64,000 nt of DNA from Blastocladiella emersonii ATCC 22665 (taxonomy: Eukaryota; Blastocladiomycota; Blastocladiomycetes; Blastocladiales; Blastocladiaceae). Below are positions 1-12,111 of the stretch, in pieces (the stretch's first letter is position 1; every line of letters begins with the position of its first letter). The stretch covers positions 620,001 through 684,000 of the forward strand of contig JANHCV010000004.1 in the NCBI GenBank assembly GCA_025594325.1. Reading direction: 5' to 3'. The notes below the pieces were generated by a model. It saw only the letters and a list, made by a program, of their open reading frames with translations. It was not told the DNA's origin and made no database searches. The translations under genes and the position numbers were made by a program.

Positions 1-56
1 GGTCCATCAATTCCAACGGTGGAAGACCAAGCATTGAGCTCCTTGAGTCTCGCCAT
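1..56 (-). CDS. Possible N-terminus of a gene leaving the window on the left
   Basis: An ATG read on the minus strand at 56-54 opens a frame of 18 codons (beginning MARLKELNAW) that stays open to the window edge. The stretch is far too short to prove coding or to assign a family. If real, the gene is divergent from the potassium channel gene to its right. It is kept only as a marker for whoever joins the neighbouring sequence. Confidence 0.15.
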   Translation of the reverse strand, partial: MARLKELNAWSSTVGIDG

Positions 57-730
57 ACTATCGGGGATTACGAGGCACGGCGCCTTGTCGTGCACCGCGC
101 GCGCTAGGCTGTCCCAAAGCCAAATTGGCCAAACGAGTTGAAGAACCGGCCACGGACTTAAAAAGTAACCTGCTGACGCTAAGCGTGTGCAAATTGGGCA
201 AAGCTGACTGCGAATTGTCGCAAGTTGGCATCGATGTCGAGAGCGGCGGGAAGATAGGCGTAAGCGTGTCGCACGGCTTCCGCAGCCACGAGGGACGCGT
301 CGTTCACACCAGCCCGGCCCACGTGGTGCGGCCTTCGATTTCGCCGCACCGGCCATCGACGAAGCGCGTGGCGCCGCCGCTCGCCGTCCCTGGCGCACCC
401 TCCCCCTCCTGCTCGCCTCAGGACGCTCATGAGAGACTTGATGCATTTGCCACCGTGCGCCCGATTCTCGCTCCTGCCACCGTGAGCGACGACGCGCTCA
501 CTGTTGCAGCGAGTCGCGGTGCAAGGGCCGGCCCAACAGCACACACGCCAAGTCTCGCGAGACGAGGCACCGCATTTATCGCCAATGCGGTGCACAGCGA
601 CCCACCCGCTGCGTCTCTCTTCTCTGCTCCGCACCCACCATAAAGGGACCGGCGACCGCCTTCCCTCTGCGGGCTAGGCTTGTCCCTCGTGCTCCTTCCT
701 GCAAGCGACCTGCTGCAGTCGACGCGCGCC
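57..730. promoter_or_regulatory. Upstream region of the potassium channel gene, no gene recognised
   Basis: There is no convincing coding segment here. A 172-codon plus-strand frame (125-643) and its minus-strand counterpart have arginine- and proline-rich translations typical of chance open frames in GC-rich DNA, with no recognisable motif. The region probably holds the promoter and 5' leader of the channel gene that starts at 731. No clear TATA box was found. Confidence 0.35.
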
Positions 731-3700
731 ATGGATCCCTCGCCGCGCCAGGACCCGCAGCGGGCCCCCGTGCTGCGCCGCTACCAGACCGCCTACCGCT
801 CCCACTCCGACGACATTGCGCCCGCGACCGACGGTGTCGCCCCGCCGCCGCGCGCCAACCACCATCTGCTCGGCGACGGGAACTACAGCGTCCTCGGCAG
901 CCCCGACTCGGCGCACTTCCCCGCCTCCGCCGCCGCGACTGCCCGCAATGTGCCGCCCGCTCGCACCCCGTCCTACGGCGCCGCTACTCGGCGCGGGGCG
1001 GCAACCCGCGCCAGCTCGCGCGGCGACGACGACCGCGACGTGTGCATCGACGTCGCTCTCGACTCGGTCCTCGCGGACCCGCACCGCCTCAAGCGCGCAC
1101 ACTCGGGCGCGCGGCTGCTCGAGCGCTTCTTCGGCACGCGCCCGCGCTACGAGTCGTACAACGGGGCGCGTCTCGCGTACGAGGACGCGCGCCGCGCTGC
1201 CCGCCGCGACCACAAGTGGTCGTCGGGTTCCGGTACCGCGCCGTCGACGGAGCAGCCGGCCGACCGCGGGTGGACCTCGCTCGGCGAGCGCATTACGCTC
1301 CGCCGGTCGCCCGTCGCGGCGTTCATCGACTTTGTCGGGAGCCCGCAGTTCCGCGTGCCCGTCGTGACGGCCGCCTTCTTTGTCGACCTGTGTCTCGTGT
1401 GCCTCTACGTCGCCGAGATGATCTACGTCGAGGCGCTGTCGCCCGAGTCCAAGGCGCGCGCCTTTAACGGTGTCGATCTCACCCCGCACTGGCTGTGGAC
1501 GCCGCGGCCCGCGACCATCTACTGGGCTGCTGTCGGTACGGTCTCGACCTACTCGCGCCGAGTCAGCGCGTCACTCACACTCGCACACGCAACGACCTCT
1601 AGCGCTCGAAATGTTCAACCTCGTCTACGCCGTTATCACGCTGGCGATTACGCTGAGCGTCAACGCGCTCTTCTCGCGCGGGTACTCGCCGCTCGACCTG
1701 CTCACGTCGTTCCCGTTCTTCGTCTCGCTGTTCCTGCCGCACGGCCAGTTCCTGTACATCCCGTACTTCCTACGGTCGATCCGCCTGATCCCGCGCATGC
1801 GCCGGCTCATCTTCATCCGCGACGAGGTGGACGGCGGCGCCGACGTGGCCGTGTCGGTGCCCGCGCACATGTACCAGACGCAGCTGACGCTGCTGCTGCT
1901 GTCGCTCGCCGACATCGTGTTCGTGACGACGTGCGCCGTGCACTACACGGAGCTCGCGTTCGGCGAGACGCCCATCAGCCTGTTCGAGGCGCTGTACATG
2001 ACGGTGGTGACCGTGACCACGGTCGGCTACGGCGACGTGACGGTCAAGAACACGGTGGGCCGCGTGGTGATCATGCTCGCGATCGCGCTGTCGTTCGTGA
2101 CGATCCCGGCCATCGCGTCATCGTTCGTCGACAAGATGCGCGCGCACCGCGAGGGCGGCGGGTCGTACACGCCGTCGGGCGCGATCCCGCACGTCGTGGT
2201 CGTGGGGAACGTGTCGAGCGCCAACGTCTTCACGTCGCTGCTCCAGGCGTTTTTCCACTCGGAGAACGCGGTCCCACTGCGCGTCGTGATGCTGACGCGC
2301 CACGCACCCTCGCCCGAGGTCAGCGCGCTCATGGCCACGCCCGCATTCCGCGGCCGCGTCTACTACCTCGTCGGGTCCGCCCTCGACCCCGTCCACCTGC
2401 AGCGCGCGCGCGTCCGCGACGCCCAGGCCGTCTTCTTCATGTCCGAGCCGGGGTCCGCGACCAGCGGGCTCGAGACGCCGCACCACCACCACGCCGCCGC
2501 CACCGCACATGGCAGCAGCAGCAGCAGCACGACCGAGACCGAGGATGAGCGCAACGTCGTGCGCGTCTGGTCGGTCGCCCGGTACGCGCCGCGCGTCGAC
2601 CTGTACGTGTACGTGCAGCGGCCCGAGTACGAGCGGTACCACGCTGCGCGCGCCAACGAGGTGGTGTGCGTGCAGGACCTCAAGCAGGCGCTGCTGGCGT
2701 CGAACCTGGTCTCGCGCGGCGTCGCCACGCTCTTCACCAACCTCATCAACAACGCCACCCCGCTCAAGGACTACTCGCGCCCGTGGCTCGTCCAGTACGG
2801 CGACGGGCTCGGCCAAGAGGTGTACAAGCTCGGCGTACCCGCGCCGCTCGTCGGGATGCGGTTCCACCGCGCTGCCGCGTACCTGTTTGCCGAGTTCCAG
2901 GTGACCGCGATTGCACTGCGCGTGCCGCTGCGCGACTCCGCCGGAAAAGTACGCGACGGCCACGTCCTGCTCAACCCGGCCGCCGACTGTTCGCTGTTTG
3001 GGGATGACGAGCTCGTGTGCATTGCGCAGTCGCCGCGCGAGATTGCGCTCGTCGAGTCGCTCGACCACGCGCAGTTCGACGCGTCCAAGGCGCAGTACCC
3101 GTCGCTCTTCTCCGAGTCCAAGGACGAGCGCTCGATCACGCCCATCACGCTGCACAGCAGCGCGGGCACCGGTGCCGCCGCGACGCTGCGCTTCTACGGC
3201 TCGCCGGCGGCGCCGCACTTTGTGATTGGTCAGCCGCCGTCGCCGTTCACGACGGACCCGAACAAGATCCCCGACTGCCACCTGGAGCCGCACCCGCCGC
3301 GGCGCATCGAGGACGTGACCATCGACTCGCTCGCCGAAACCGACCCGCGCGGCGCCGGCCACGTCATCGTGATCGCGCCTGACGCGCACCTGTTCCGGTT
3401 CCTGTGCACGCTGCGCGCCGCACACATTCCCGCCGCGGACCTGCGCTGGGTCGTCGTCGTGGTCCCCACGCTGCCGCAGCCCGACGACTTCCGGTTCCTC
3501 GCCCCCTTCCCGCGCGTGCTGTACATGCAGGGCAACGCGCGGCGCCGCCGCGACCTGCTGCGCGCCAACATCCCAGCCGCGTCGCGCATCGTGATCCTCG
3601 CGCACCAGGCTCGCGACGACCCGGCGTTCGTGGACCTCCAGGCCATTCTGATCCGGCACCTCGCCGTCGCCACGGCCGCGCGGTTCGCGACTGCGGCGGA

Positions 3701-4670
3701 GGCAGGGGCCGCGAGACCGCCGCCGTACACGGTCGTCGAGCTGTGCGAGTCGGCCAGCATCAACCTGCTCGCGCCGTCCAACGACCTCGTCCAGCAGAAC
3801 GCCGCGGGCGCCGCGGGTGCGCGCGGCGTCGGGTCGCCTGCGCCGCAGCCGCGGGCGCAGGACTCGCGCGAGACGCTCGTCGCGTCGCCGGACCTCAGCA
3901 AGCACGGCAAGCATCTCGTGCAGGCGAACGAGCGGCCGCCGATCTCGACGTCGCTCACGGCGACGTGGCACCAGCGCCGCCTCGGCCTGTCGTTCGCCGA
4001 GAAGCTCGAGCGCAAGCGCGCCAAGCTGCTGCGCCGCGGCGGCCGCGGCTCGTCGTCGGGCCCCGCCGCCGCTGACTCGGACTCTGACAGCGACAAGGAC
4101 GACCGCGACGGCGACCGTGCTGCGGCACGCGAGTTCGGCACCGAGATCGGGTACCCGGTCCCGCCACCGCGGCTGCGCGTCTTCTACGACCCGCACTTTG
4201 CGTCGGGCGAGGCCTTCTGCGGCGACCTGCTCAACACTGTCCTCGTACAGCACCTCATCAACCCGACCATCCTCGACCTCGCGCGGCTGTTTGCAGGTGT
4301 GCGCAACCGCGCCGACCGGCTCGTTTCCCACACGCTGCGCGTGCGGCCGTCGTTCCTGTCGACGGTCGAGCTGCCCGCGGGGTACGCCGGCAGAACGTAC
4401 CGCGAGCTGTTCATGGACCTTGCCGCGGGCGCGGGCGTCGTGCCGATTGGACTGTACCGCGCGCCGAGTGTCGAGTTGGGGAATGCGCACGCGTTCGTGT
4501 ACACGGCACCGCACCCGGACGTCGTCCTGCTCGCGACTGACCTCGTGTACGTCCTCGCGCAGTCGCTCGATGACGAGGCCGCGGCGACGGGTGCGGGCGA
4601 GCGGGTCCGGCCGGACAGCGCGGCGGTCGCGGCGCCGGGCGCGGACGAGGGCGGGATCACGGACGATTAG
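731..4670 (+). CDS. BK/Slo-like potassium channel alpha subunit with two RCK domains
   Basis: Two exons (731-1535 and 1603-4670, joined in phase 1 across a 67-nt intron GTACGG...CTCTAG) give 1290 residues. ATG 731 (MDPSPRQ) was chosen because the upstream frame has only a TTG. After a ~200-residue cytoplasmic N-terminus come a first membrane helix (~207-233) and further helices from ~269. The pore follows with the K+ filter TVGYGD near residues 408-413. A first RCK nucleotide-binding-like fold starts near 465 (HVVVVGNVSSANV) and a second near 853 (HVIVIAPDAHLFRF). The stretch NLVSRGVATLFTNLINNA is typical of the BK-channel alpha-subunit family. Known family members are Ca2+- or Na+-gated K+ channels of the plasma or organelle membrane. 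The charged linker before the C-terminal part is low complexity. The ligand cannot be predicted, because no obvious acidic calcium bowl was recognised. Confidence 0.9.
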
Positions 4671-4888
4671 GGCGGGCTGGCGTGTCAGTAATGATCGAGA
4701 TAGACGTATATTCCATTCCATTCATCACCTCGCTCGCTGTTTGTTGCTCGACCCCGCGGAGAATCCGGGTTGGGCGTGATCGGATCACGTCGAAGGTCGC
4801 GATGTGCCACGCGCGAGCCGCAGCTCCACACTCTTGTCCCTCAAGAACTCCGACACGCACGCAATAAACAGCTGGTATACTGACATGC

Positions 4889-5554
4889 TCACGACGTCTT
4901 TGCTTTACGCATCCCCGCACCCGGCCCCCCGCCGCCGGCAGCGGCATTGCTCGCGGCCTCGCCGAACCACACGGCGTCCCTGCTGCCCGTCTCCGCCTCG
5001 CTGCCCGCGACCGATCCGCGGCGGCTGGCCGGCGCACTCCCGAGCGTGCCACGTGAACCAGCACGGCTCACGTACTGCGGTGAGCGCGACTGTGTCGACG
5101 CGAGGTACGGGTGGAACCGCGCGGCAAACGCGGACAGGGACGACTCGCGATCGCGGTCGCGGCGCGTTGATGAGGCTGTGGAGCTGGGCGACGAGGTGGA
5201 CGAGGTGGACGAGGTGGGCGAGGTGACCGTGGGCGCGTGGAATGACAGTCGAGGAGGCAGCGGCGGAAGGTCGAGCGCCGCGGGCGGCGGCGTGTCGCTG
5301 AGCGGGGACGCGAGGAGGAGCCACGGGTGAAGCGGGTCGTGGTCGGCGGCTGATCCGGGTGGACGTGAAGTCGTGGCCACGGCGGTAACAGCAGCAGCGG
5401 CTGACGCTGCGATCGAGACGGCGTATGCGTCGGCGGCGTCCGATACCGGGTACGACGCGGCGGACGACGTGGTCGGTGCCGCCGAGCTGGGGCCGCGCAC
5501 GAAGTGGCCGCTCGTCCACGCGGCGACCGCTGTTGCGAACCCGTCATGCTCGAG
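4889..5554 (-). other. Open frame without ATG, possible extra 3' exon of the zinc-finger gene
   Basis: This minus-strand frame is open for 221 codons. It has good GC-rich codon use and a Ser/Ala/Pro-rich translation (for example DHDPLHPWLLLASPLSD), but it has no in-frame ATG. It begins immediately after a CAGTAG that could be either the stop of the zinc-finger gene at 5555 or a splice acceptor. A donor that would join it in frame is not obvious; weak GTC-type sites exist upstream. It may be an alternative last exon of the zinc-finger gene, or a remnant. Confidence 0.35.
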
Positions 5555-7986
5555 CTACTGCCGCGGGAGGTGCAACGCGTCGAGCCCGCCCGCGAGACTG
5601 CTGCCCGTGCTGCTCGCGGAGTACGGTTGATGACCGTCCGCGCCGCCGGCGCCCTTTGCGAACCCGTCGTTGGGAGCGAAGGCGAGGAACCCCACGTCGA
5701 GCGAGGCCGAGCGCGAGCTACAGCACACGCATGGATCGCGGGGTGAGTGAGACATAAGGCGAACGGAGGGCGCATCAGGAGGTCGAGGCGGTGCATATAT
5801 GCACGCATGCGAGCACGGGGGGAGGCGCGGGGGCGGTCTCCCGATCGCGGCGACCCCGCACGGCCAAGGGGCGGACTGGAGCCAAGTGCGGAGGCGTTTC
5901 CGACCCCACATGCAACGCCGACCGCGCGCACGCGGTCAGCCGACTGTGCGCGCCGTGGGTGGCTGGAGTGTTCGCGAACACGCGCGCACACCCGATCGCG
6001 ACTACGAATCACCGCACGTCCATGGCCTGCAGCACGAGAATCGCGACGAGAAAAAAGCAAGCTGACGCACCTTACGCTCGGGTCGGTCGCCGCCGCTGCG
6101 GGCACCACGGGTCGGCTTGCTGCATGCGATATCGGCGGCCCGCGCTCGTCGCCCGCACACGACCACGGCCACGGTTTGGCGACGGGCTGCGGCTGCGGCA
6201 GCTGGCCCGCGTCGCTCATGAGCGCGTCGCTTGCGGTGCTGGCACCGACCGCGTTCCCGTACACGCTCGCGGTCGGGTACGCGCCGTGGTGCACGTCCAG
6301 CAGCGGCGCGCCGTGCGGAACGAGCGCCGCAATCGGGTCGACCGAGTACGCGCCCGCATGAGCGTCGTCTGGAAACGAGCCCGGGCCCGTTGCCGGGTGC
6401 CAGAACTGCGGCACGGGCATCGGAGCCGGATACTGCTGCCCGGACACGTGCGACGCGTTCGGGTACGCGTCGTACATCGGCGCGGGGAGTGGCGGGACTA
6501 CACTCGTCGGCGGCGGCCGCGCGGGCACCGCGAAGATCGTCGAGACCGGCGTACTGCTAGTACTGGACGACGCGACCAAAAACTCGATCTCAGGCGCTGG
6601 GGGCGGGGCCGTGGGGATATCAGCGAGTTCGAGATCGTGTTCGGCGGCCAGCAGGGCGGTCCAGTGATCGGGCGCGTCGATAGTGGCGCCCGCGGCGGCC
6701 GACTGCATGGCCATGGCCATCATGATGCCGATATCGGGGTCGTCGCGGTGCGAGAGCACCCGCCGCGCGCACGCCGGCTTGGCCTTGAGGTGCTTGACGA
6801 AACGGTCGCTGCAAACGGGCGCGTCAGATGCATGGTCGTGAGTTCATGAGCGCGCGTTTATGGTGGATCAGGGGCAGAGACGACGAGGTGAGGGGCGGGG
6901 CGGCTGTTATATACCCCTCGCGCGGCCGCGCGCCGTACTGTTCTCGTCCACGGCGCGAACAAGGTCGAGACAAGGCCAGTACAGCGCGCAGCGCGCCGCG
7001 AGACAAGACAGGAACGGTGCACCGCGTGATGCGGGAGACGAGCGTGTGCGGGAAACGTCGCCGACCACACATCCGCGGGACAGACGCGTTGAGAGAGGGA
7101 ACGCACCGGCGGTTCGTGCGCATGGTGCACGGCGCGGGACACACGAACGGCAGCGAGTCGGGCGCGTGCTGCGTCTGGAAGTGCCGCGCGACGTCGTTCG
7201 ACCGGTCGCCCTTGCTACACATCCCCACGAAACCCGTGTGGTCAGCACGCGTCGTCGACGACGACAACGACAGCGAACGCACATCCGTTGCCGGCAGCCC
7301 GGAGCCGGGCACGCCGTGAGCCGCAGGCAGTCGGCGCGCGTCTCGACGAGCAGGCGCCCGTCGGGCGTCACGCCAAAGTTGAGTGCCGGGTACGCCTCGC
7401 GCAGCGACTGGAGGGCGTCGCGGACTGGAGCGACCACCGCACGCACAGCACGGAGCGGTCGGCGGGTGCGGTGCCGGATACGCGCGAGGGCGCGGACGAC
7501 GGAGCCGCGAAGCGCGAGCGATCAGCGTGCGCGGATCCACCGCACACGACACGACATGGTGCGGCGATCGCGTCGCGTCGCGTCGGTGGAACGGGTGGTC
7601 GGCGCGGGTGGGCGGGGAGGAGGGCGGGGACGGCGGCGAGACGAAGGTCGACGAAGGTCGGCGCGTGGGCCAGCGAGAGAACAAGGCACAACGTTTCGAT
7701 CCGTTCCGACGGGCACATGGCCACACACGAAAACGCGTGAGCACGCACACAGGAAAAATAAAATTGAGCGCCGAACGTGGGACCGGCGCACAACGCGGGT
7801 AGCACGACACGGGGAGGGCGAATGGAACGCGAATGGCGAGAGTGCAAGAGAACAGAGGACAGCAAACGGGTCGTCAGTCCCCCGACTCGTAGCACGCTAC
7901 GAAGACAGCGAGCTCGACGTACTGCGGCTGAGGCACTGCGCGCCCTCGGGCGGGAGGCCCGTCTCGATGGGCGTGCGGCGCGGCAT
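5555..7986 (-). CDS. Putative zinc-finger protein, paralog 1
   Basis: Five exons are proposed: 7986-7923, 7424-7283, 7214-7107, 6808-6071 and 5717-5555. They keep frame throughout and give about 404 residues. After a helix (RDALQSLREAYP) the protein has CPAPGC, then DVARHFQTQH, then FVCPAPC and NRRDRFVKHL ending in a cysteine. This looks like a C2H2-type finger followed by a C-x3-C...H-x6-C unit. The rest is Pro/Ser/Ala-rich and low complexity, as in activation regions. The gene at 9323-10717 has the same architecture and identical intron phases, so the two arose by tandem duplication. Introns 1, 3 and 4 (498, 298 and 353 nt) are unusually long for this genome, so the first exon and the C-terminus are the least certain parts. 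A DNA-binding role is inferred from the fingers only. Confidence 0.6.
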
Positions 7987-9322
7987 GGAGTGGAGCAGAG
8001 CGACGGCAGGTCGAGGCAGCGCGAGGGAGACGATGGCCGCGGTGGCGGCGGCGAGGTCGGCGGGATCGCACGAGCGCGAACGAGCGAGCGAGCAGGGCGA
8101 AGGGGGAGAGCGAGCGTTACTCGATCTGGCGGAGGGAGGCCGGTGTCAAGTTGGGCCAGGAAGGACGGCCGAGGCAGTGACCACGGTGGAGGTCGGGTGG
8201 GAGAGATCGAGAGGGCGGCGAGGGAAGCGGGAGGCGGCGGGAGAGAAGGGGAGGCGCCGAGGGCTGGGGCGGGTGGGCGAGCGGCGAGGGAACCGGGCCT
8301 GGCCCTGTTGCCCGCCGCTCCTGCTGCCTGGAGCAGGCGGGCGAGCGTCGCAGCTGAACGGCCGCCCGCGTGGCGCGAAGGCGAAATCTCGGCCAGTCCG
8401 TGGAGCCTGGCCAATCCGATCACGCCTTGCTGCAAGGCCCGAAACGCGCTGATCTTGGTCGCCAGGGTTCCCTCACGAACCGCGTGGTTGCCTGCTGAGA
8501 TGCTTCACGACGCGAAAAAAATTCCGGTGGTTCACACGCGAGCCAGTGCTGCTGCCACCCACCCGCGTCAAAGTGGGTCATGGGTGACGGACAAGCGACG
8601 GACGCGTGGGAGCCGCGCGGGGCCGACAAGTGGGAGGCAGTGAGGGCACCTGCGCAGTTGCGCGCAGTGGACCGCGATCAAGAAGCGCAAGCGAACGCGC
8701 GGAGTGTAAGGAAACCGGCGCGTTGACCACGCGGAGGCATCGATTGATTGACGTGGCAGGCCCTGGTCGCGGCCCCTGCACCGCATTTGCGGTGTCTGGG
8801 CACGGCTGCCCCTTAAAAATCCGGGAAGCCTCCACGGCGGTGCACGCTCCTTTCGCGGCCGTTTGCCTGGAACTTTGGGTCGCTCGGGTTGATCGCATGC
8901 CTGATGCGGTTTTCCGGCACCGCTGGGCTTGCGGTGAAGCCTCACCGCAACTGTGAAGTTGGCACCGGCGGTGACGGCCACGGCTGTCGCCCACGGCCAG
9001 CGCCCATGGTCTCCCACGACCTGACTGCATCAAATCCGAGGCCTGTGAGCTGCAAATAACCCTGCTATCGCTATGTACGCCAACTTAAGCCTGACGTGGG
9101 CTAGATCCTTCAGCAGATGTTCTCCGGAGTTGGTGACGGCCATGGCCGCAGCAGCTCTGCGGACTGGCCACGGCCACGCTGACTGCGATGCACCACCGCC
9201 AATATCACGCCGACAAGCGCACCCAGATCCAAGCGCGACCCTTACAATCAACTCAAGACCATCTAGAAACGGTTATGGAGACACTGCAATTTATTCACAC
9301 TGGGCGGGTATCAGGTGGGCGA
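7987..9322. other. Intergenic region between the two zinc-finger paralogs
   Basis: No gene is supported here. Minus- and plus-strand frames are arginine-rich chance frames. The part from about 8640 to 9300 is less GC-biased and carries several copies of short GGCCACGG/GGCCATGG-type words and small inverted repeats, but no transposon ends or tRNA were found. It should contain the promoter of paralog 1 (minus strand) and the 3' end of paralog 2. Confidence 0.3.
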
Positions 9323-10717
9323 TCAGCGCGCTGCACATGCGGGCCACGCAGCTAGTCCTGCTTCCGCCGCTGGCGGCAGATAGTACAGGTCGAACACGTC
9401 GGGAACGCGCACGGCGATTGAGTCGGCGGGGAGAACAACACCACTGGAACTGCACGGCGTAAGGTTGGCGGCGGGGGCGTTGCAGTCCAGATCGTCCGAC
9501 CACGGGCCCGCTGCGTTGCTCGCGTCCCACGGGTAGAGCGAGTACGCGTCGTAGACCAGCAGACTGTCGAGCGCAGGGTCACCCAGCAGCGACGCGGGAG
9601 GAGGAGATGTGGGCGGCGTAGGAGCAGACAACGACGGCTCGCGCGAGCTGTACAGGTGGCCCGCGTCCAGTTGGCGACGCGGGCGCGGCGAAGCCGGCGG
9701 CGTGATGAGCGGCAGCTTGACGGTGCCTGCCGCCTCGATCATGACGCGCGTGATCCCAAACGCGTCGAGCGAGAGCGGGTGCGGGAGGCCAGCGGGCACC
9801 GCGTCGGCCGCGATCTCGCGGAGACCCGCGCTGATTGCGTCGAAGCCGACGTCGCGGACGAGCAGCACCGCCGCCGACGGCGCGGGTGCAGCCGCGTCGG
9901 TGGCGGGGAACAGGGCGGCGACAGTAGCCACGAGATCGGCGTCGCGCGCGACCGGGTCCTTGGCGAGCTCGCACAGGAACGCGAGCGTGCACGAGCCCGC
10001 GTTGCGGCGCAAGTGGTTGATGAATCGGTCGCTACATGGCGCGTTGCATCGAGTTGCGTGGGGTGAGCGGGGAGCAGTGGAGGAGATCGGGGAGTGGAGT
10101 CAAGTGGAGACGTGAGGGGCGAGGCGGGGGCGGCGAGTGATCGGAGGTACCGGCGGTTGGTCCGGGCCGCGCGCGCCGAGCACGACGCGACGCACACGAA
10201 CGGCAGCGTGTCGCGCGCGTGCGCCGTCTGGAAGTGGCGCGCAGCGTCGCTGGGACGAGGGCTAAGCGGTGTCGGACGGTCAGCTTACGATCAGATGGCC
10301 CGCCGAGCGCGGGACCAACGTACAAGTTGAGGGCGCACGACGGGCAGGTGTTCGGGCGCGAGCCGTCGGCCGCGCGCTCGAGCACTAGGCCGCCGCTGGC
10401 CGTGAGCGTGAACAGCATGTCCGGGTGGGCGGCGCGCAGGCGGTCGAGCTCGGCGCGGGCTAGGCGAAGCACGGTCTGATCAGCACGTTGAGCGGAGTGA
10501 ACGGCGGCGACGGAGAGTGAGGGGCTCGTGCGCTCGCGCCATGATCCAGGGTCGAGTCGATCACCGCGATGCGGGGACCACAGCAGGAGCGACTCCTGAC
10601 CCGCCGCATCAGCGCGGTGGGAGACGCGAGCGGGTGGCGAGGGGAAGTGGGGGCAGGGGGGACGGTCGCACCTCGCGGGGCGGCCACAGAGGAGGCGGCG
10701 GGTTGGTCGAGCTGCAT
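9323..10717 (-). CDS. Putative zinc-finger protein, paralog 2
   Basis: Four exons (10717-10672, 10459-10324, 10261-10151, 10031-9323; introns of 212, 62 and 119 nt, mostly TAG acceptors) join in frame to 333 residues. The order matches paralog 1: a helix (RAELDRLRAAHP), CPSC, SDAARHFQTAH, then FVCVASC and NRRDRFINHL ending in a cysteine. The two finger blocks are each carried on corresponding exons with the same phases (1, 2, 2). The C-terminal half is a Pro/Ser-rich region with short hydrophobic acidic patches (for example DSLLVYDAYSLYPWD) that could be an activation domain. No named family was recognised. Function as a DNA-binding regulator is an inference. Confidence 0.65.
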
Positions 10718-12111
10718 CCTTTCAGCGAAATTAGGCGACGACGGGAAGGAGGAGGGGAGAGAGCGAGAGCGCGGGCAACCAGGGTTCCATTTTTGAGGGC
10801 GGGCGGGCGGGCGGGCGGGCAGTAAAGCGACGACAGCAGCAGCGACCAACCTCCGCCGCCTCGTCTTCTTCCTCAACAGGGGTTCTGCCCTCAAGCTGCT
10901 CCGCCACGACCCGACCTGCGCCCTTGCGTGCTCCGATCGCCACGTTCCGCCCGCGCCCGCATGACGGAATCACTCTCACATGAAATCCCACCGCACGTTG
11001 CCGCGCAAGCTCACGCGCCCGAAACGCGGCCGCCGTCGCCGTCGTCACCATCGCGGCAACGATGCAGCCGCCTCGTGCGGCTGGTCGGTCGCTTGGCGCC
11101 GCTCATTCGCCGCAGCGCGCAGATGCGGTGGATCGTGAAACTGCACCTGCCGAACCTGGACGCGGCCGCGCGTCGAGGCGCGGCCATTGCGGCCATCGTC
11201 GCCGGCCTTGTTCTCTGTTCGCACATGTCTGCGCGTGCGTGCTTGCGTGAGAGTGAGGCCACGCGGGTGTGCTCATGTCGAACGCGCGCGTTGGGGATCA
11301 CGCTCAACGCGACTCGGCGGACGGAGAGAGCATAAGATCAGCAACGGGGCTCGCTACGGGAGGAGCGGCTACACGTCGAGCGCAGCGAGGACGAGTGAGC
11401 AGCCGTGCGCGAAGGATGGTGGCGGGACGAGAGGTGAGGGAGGCCCGGTCGGTGCGGTGCACCGTTTTTATTGTGGGTGCATGGTTCGGCATGCACCAAA
11501 CTCTGTGAGGGGGGCCGTTGTTGAGATCCTGCGCTAAGTCGAATGTGCGCGTCTTGTACGAAGTTGTCTACATGTTCTGCTCAAGTTGAGATGAGCAGCG
11601 CGGGAGCGGGTCGGCCTTCGTTTATGTACGCTGGGATCGCGGTGCTCGCGCTTGAGTCGGCCCTCGCACCGCGTCACTCGCAACGATCCTCGTTTACCGC
11701 GCGGTGGACGACGCGTGCCAGAACGCTTCAACTGGAAGGTGCAGTACGAGTGTCGCTCGTCGAGTATAGCAAGCGCGTGCCGTGATAGCCGAAGCGCGCG
11801 GTGCGAGGCCGGCCGTCGCCTGCCACGTTGACGATCCGCAACGCATTTTCTTCCGTGGAGCCGGGGAGGGCGCGGCCGTCTTTCAGTTGCCCGAAGCGCA
11901 ACAGTCGTCGCTGGACTCCTAAGCTGCGAGTTGTCCTCGGGACTCGGAGCTCGGGGTGCGGGTTGAACACGCGAGCGGATCACCGACGCGAAAATGCGAG
12001 ACAGTCACGTGCGAGGTGCGAGACGCGTTTCACGTCGCGCGTTCCTCGCGCCTCGTCCTCGGCTCCTTGGCGCGACGCACTCTCGACTCCTCGAGCATCA
12101 ATATTCGCCAC
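10718..12111. other. Gene-poor region upstream of zinc-finger paralog 2
   Basis: No supported gene. A (GGGC)n run lies near 10797-10820. A plus-strand frame starting near 10961 ends in a hydrophobic stretch (AAIAAIVAGLVLCSHMSARA), and a minus-strand frame at 11728-11970 has a protein-like look. Neither can be tied to a family or to convincing exon borders. The proximal part is the likely promoter of paralog 2. The distal part may include more decayed sequence related to the pseudogene that follows. Confidence 0.25.

Noticed and set aside
125-643. 172-codon plus-strand frame at the left end
   Set aside because: Starts and ends without context, has a biased composition and no family features; treated as non-coding.
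2118-4721. 867-codon minus-strand open frame across the potassium channel gene
   Set aside because: It is antisense to clear pore and RCK domains, and its translation is Arg/Val/Ala-rich with no motif. It is an artefact of high GC3.
11728-11970. Minus-strand frame containing RFGYHGTRLLYSTSDTR, considered as an enzyme remnant
   Set aside because: A single HGT-like word is not enough for a family call, and no neighbouring motif blocks were found.
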